Of a DNA stretch of 8,383 nucleotides, positions 6,890 to 8,383 are shown piece after piece. Source of the stretch: Bacteroidales bacterium (GTDB lineage Bacteria > Bacteroidota > Bacteroidia > Bacteroidales > 4484-276). Both the position numbers and the translations under genes were made by a program. Numbering within the stretch: position 1 is the stretch's first letter; the number at the start of each line of letters is the position of its first letter. The stretch is from positions 1 through 8,383 of the forward strand of contig JAGYLT010000090.1 in the NCBI GenBank assembly GCA_018400545.1. Direction: 5' to 3'. The notes under the pieces are model-generated. The model ran no database searches and had not been told where the DNA came from. It worked only from the letters and a program-made list of their open reading frames with translations.

Positions 6890-6897
6890 TAATTTTG
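6890..6897 (+). promoter_or_regulatory. Putative -7 element for the small membrane protein
   Basis: TAATTTTG matches the Bacteroidota -7 pattern and lies 25 bases before the ATG at 6922, predicting a leader of about 18 bases. No clear TTG -33 element is present at the right distance. Its placement supports the small gene being expressed. Confidence 0.4.
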
Positions 6898-6921
6898 TCG
6901 CTGAAAAAATGAAAAATCGAA

Positions 6922-7122
6922 ATGGAATTTTTGTATTTGTTTTTAATTACTGCCGGGCTTGTGGCTCTCATTATGGTTTTCCTGGGAATGAAAATGCTGC
7001 TCAAACGTAACGGCAGTTTCCCACAAACCCGAATCGGGCATAACAAAGCCATGCGTGACAGGAAAATCTATTGTCCCCGAACGATGCACCGGATGGAGCA
7101 GATCAGCAAAAAAATCAAATGA
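6922..7122 (+). CDS. Small single-span membrane protein, function unknown
   Basis: A 66-residue protein with one hydrophobic segment (about residues 3-27, FLYLFLITAGLVALIMVFLG) and a basic soluble tail of about 39 residues. Positive charges right after the segment (Lys24, Lys28, Arg29) suggest the tail faces the cytoplasm. The tail contains FPQTRIGHNKAMRDRKIYC with a single cysteine, Cys51. I have an impression of similar short proteins with an NGxFPxTxIGxNKxMRxxxIxC pattern in other Bacteroidota but cannot name a family or role. A -7 box stands 25 bases upstream, the frame has a clear membrane-protein composition, and the ORFs on the other strand look like shadows. It lies alone between a divergent secreted-protein gene and a non-coding stretch. 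Confidence 0.72.
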   Translation: MEFLYLFLITAGLVALIMVFLGMKMLLKRNGSFPQTRIGHNKAMRDRKIYCPRTMHRMEQISKKIK

Positions 7123-7272
7123 AACCAGCCAAATCCGGTACCGGACAGCAGTTATCATCAAATCACGCCAATGAAAAGAATTACCATTCGTTCAATCCGA
7201 TAAATCAGATGAAATGGAATCATCGGATGATAATGAATCTGGCCACCGTCAAACCTATCGGAAAAAGTATCG

Positions 7273-7322
7273 TCATCGAATTGCGCTAATTAAACGAATT
7301 TTCAATTCGTGCAATTCGATGA
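7273..7322. repeat. Nested inverted repeat in a gene-free stretch
   Basis: Perfect 12-base arms TCATCGAATTGC (7273-7284) and GCAATTCGATGA (7311-7322) flank a smaller hairpin, ACGAATT (7294-7300) with AATTCGT (7304-7310). A G-T and a C-G pair extend the outer stem inward. The element lies 50 bases beyond the acpH stop and 150 bases beyond the small membrane protein stop, in the 250-base gap 7123-7372 where I find no convincing gene. Upstream in the gap is a shorter palindrome, ATCATC-G-GATGAT (7219-7231). On the minus strand a five-T run follows the outer stem a few bases on, so it may be a weak acpH terminator. The nested form is also compatible with a dispersed intergenic repeat. Confidence 0.6.
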
Positions 7323-7372
7323 TTGAATAAAAAACTGGATAAAACTGATTCATAATTGCCATGACTACAAAA

Positions 7373-7963
7373 TCATCCTGTGTCTTTCTCAATAATGGAT
7401 TGAGCATATGCAATCAGTTCGGGAAAGAATCCTTCAAAATCAGATTTCAGGACGTCATAATGTTCGATGAGCTGTTGCTTTCCATTTTCGATACCAGAAT
7501 CAAAAGTCGTCCGCCGTGACATGCCCTGTAGCGCCAGGCCAATATTATCCACATCAGCATAAGAAGCCAGCCAGTTTCCAACGGCCATGGCAGGCAGAAT
7601 TTTTTTCATCCTCGGAGGCAGGGAAAAATAATATCGGAAAAGGGTACGGTAAGCTGATTTGGTGAATTGCAACAGTGGTATATCAGAGTAAGTTCTCCAG
7701 CCCACAGCAAGGTAGTGATCATAATACATATCAACAACCACCCCTGAATATTTTCGGTATATTTCTCTTATACGTGCTTTGCTTTTTTCAACGTCAGGGT
7801 GATTGTCCGTATATTCGTCGATCCTGCGGTGCAGATAAATGCCCTTTTGAATATTTTCAGAAAAGTTATTCACCTGTTTCCCTTTCACCGAATCGGCAAT
7901 ATAGTTGCCTACCATGATCTCTTCATGGTCAAAGGAAAGGTAAAGATGAGCCAGGTAATTCAT
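7373..7963 (-). CDS. acpH: Acyl carrier protein phosphodiesterase (AcpH/DUF479 family)
   Basis: A 196-residue cytosolic protein close in length and pattern to E. coli AcpH (193 residues), which removes the 4'-phosphopantetheine arm from holo-acyl carrier protein to give apo-ACP. Matching segments are the N-terminus MNYLAHLYLS, GNYIADSVKGK (Asp24), GIYLHRRIDEYTDNHP (His45, Arg46, Asp49), and VDMYYDHYLA (Asp78, Asp82, His83), which supply the conserved acidic and histidine residues expected of the metal-dependent fold. GMSRR and an aromatic-rich C-terminal helix (HYDVLKSDFEGFFPEL) also agree. The start is fixed by an ATGA overlap with the stop of the upstream MeaB gene, which implies translational coupling. 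Family members outside the gammaproteobacteria are mostly untested, so the exact activity is inferred. Confidence 0.9.
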   Translation of the reverse strand: MNYLAHLYLSFDHEEIMVGNYIADSVKGKQVNNFSENIQKGIYLHRRIDEYTDNHPDVEKSKARIREIYRKYSGVVVDMYYDHYLAVGWRTYSDIPLLQFTKSAYRTLFRYYFSLPPRMKKILPAMAVGNWLASYADVDNIGLALQGMSRRTTFDSGIENGKQQLIEHYDVLKSDFEGFFPELIAYAQSIIEKDTG

Positions 7964-8382
7964 CGGCCAGGGTTTTGCTGTTTGGATTCAAAATAGATGT
8001 CCAGCAATTTTTGTGCAGCTACATAAGAACTGATTTTATCGGATTGCAGGCTTGCGATGATGCTTTCAAGGTTTTGCCTTACGGTTTCATTTTCATAGAA
8101 ATCATTTTTTAGCCGCTCATTGATGCTTTCGAACATAATGAGGTTTTTCTGTTCCTTTCGTTTCTGCTCAAAAAAGCCATTGGTTTTAGTGAAATTTTCG
8201 TAAGATTTTATGGTTTTCCAGACTTCCGGAATTCCTGCTTTGGTGTTTGCTGAGCAGGTGCCAACTTTGGGTATCCACCCCGATTGGGTAGGCGGAAAAA
8301 GATGAAGGGCGTTTTTGTATTCGGATTGTGCCCGCCGGGCATTGTTCAGGTTGTCACCATCGGCTTTGTTGATGAATATGGC
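7960..8382 (-). CDS. meaB: MeaB/ArgK-type GTPase, C-terminal part (runs off window)
   Basis: The last 140 residues of a G3E-family GTPase are encoded here; the start lies beyond the right edge. The visible part begins with FINKADGDN, the G4 nucleotide-specificity motif (NKAD), followed by ARRAQSEYKNALHLFPP, GWIPKVGTCSANTKAGIPEVW (the TCSA G5-like motif) and TNGFFEQKRKEQ of the C-terminal helical dimerisation arm. This pattern is that of MeaB/ArgK, the chaperone that guards and reloads adenosylcobalamin-dependent methylmalonyl-CoA mutase. The family is about 310-340 residues, so Walker A and the switch regions are outside the window. Its TGA stop overlaps the acpH ATG by ATGA, so both are made from one transcript. 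The mutase subunits, often nearby in Bacteroidota, are not visible here. Confidence 0.9.
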   Translation of the reverse strand, partial: AIFINKADGDNLNNARRAQSEYKNALHLFPPTQSGWIPKVGTCSANTKAGIPEVWKTIKSYENFTKTNGFFEQKRKEQKNLIMFESINERLKNDFYENETVRQNLESIIASLQSDKISSYVAAQKLLDIYFESKQQNPGR

Positions 8383-8383
8383 A

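Noticed and set aside
7071..7289. A 72-codon plus-strand frame overlapping the small membrane protein and the gap after it.
   Set aside because: The product is rich in Asn, Gln, Lys and Ser with no recognisable motif, overlaps the better-supported 66-residue gene, and its end runs into the inverted repeat.

Overview
The window looks like a chromosomal piece from a member of the Bacteroidota. Three things point there. A secreted protein ends in a type IX secretion (T9SS) sorting domain. Several starts are preceded by the Bacteroidota -7 box TAnnTTTG, and one of these also has a TTTG -33 element. Leaders are A-rich with little Shine-Dalgarno. The genes look like ordinary housekeeping and regulatory genes; I see no mobile element, CRISPR array, rRNA or tRNA.

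Layout, left to right: (1) 128-766 (+), a HAD-like hydrolase. It meets tail to tail, with an 11-base overlap, a minus-strand signalling pair. The pair is an NtrC-type sigma-54 response regulator (2464-1118), followed 11 bases later by a single-domain histidine phosphotransferase (1106-756). (2) 2465-2724 is the divergent control region. It holds a good minus-strand promoter overlapped by a small palindrome and repeated short motifs. (3) 2725-3955 (+), NADP-isocitrate dehydrogenase of the eukaryotic/mitochondrial type, split by one extra base in a CCC run. It is followed by a eukaryotic-type citrate synthase (4025-5332) and a strong intrinsic terminator. (4) 5415-5825 (+), a YjbQ-family protein. 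(5) 6749-5889 (-), a T9SS cargo protein with its own likely terminator. (6) 6922-7122 (+), a 66-residue single-span membrane protein, then about 250 bases without a convincing gene that contain a nested inverted repeat. (7) 8382-7373 (-), the C-terminal part of a MeaB/ArgK GTPase, translationally coupled through ATGA to an AcpH-like ACP phosphodiesterase.

How they fit together: isocitrate dehydrogenase and citrate synthase supply the oxidative arm of the citric acid cycle towards 2-oxoglutarate and are probably co-transcribed. MeaB would protect or reload adenosylcobalamin in methylmalonyl-CoA mutase, which fits propionate/succinate metabolism. The regulator and Hpt protein look like the output half of a phosphorelay whose kinase is elsewhere. 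I found no clearly new system. The points most worth a second look are the frameshift in icd, the regulator's promoter architecture, the nested inverted repeat at 7273-7322 and the small membrane protein.
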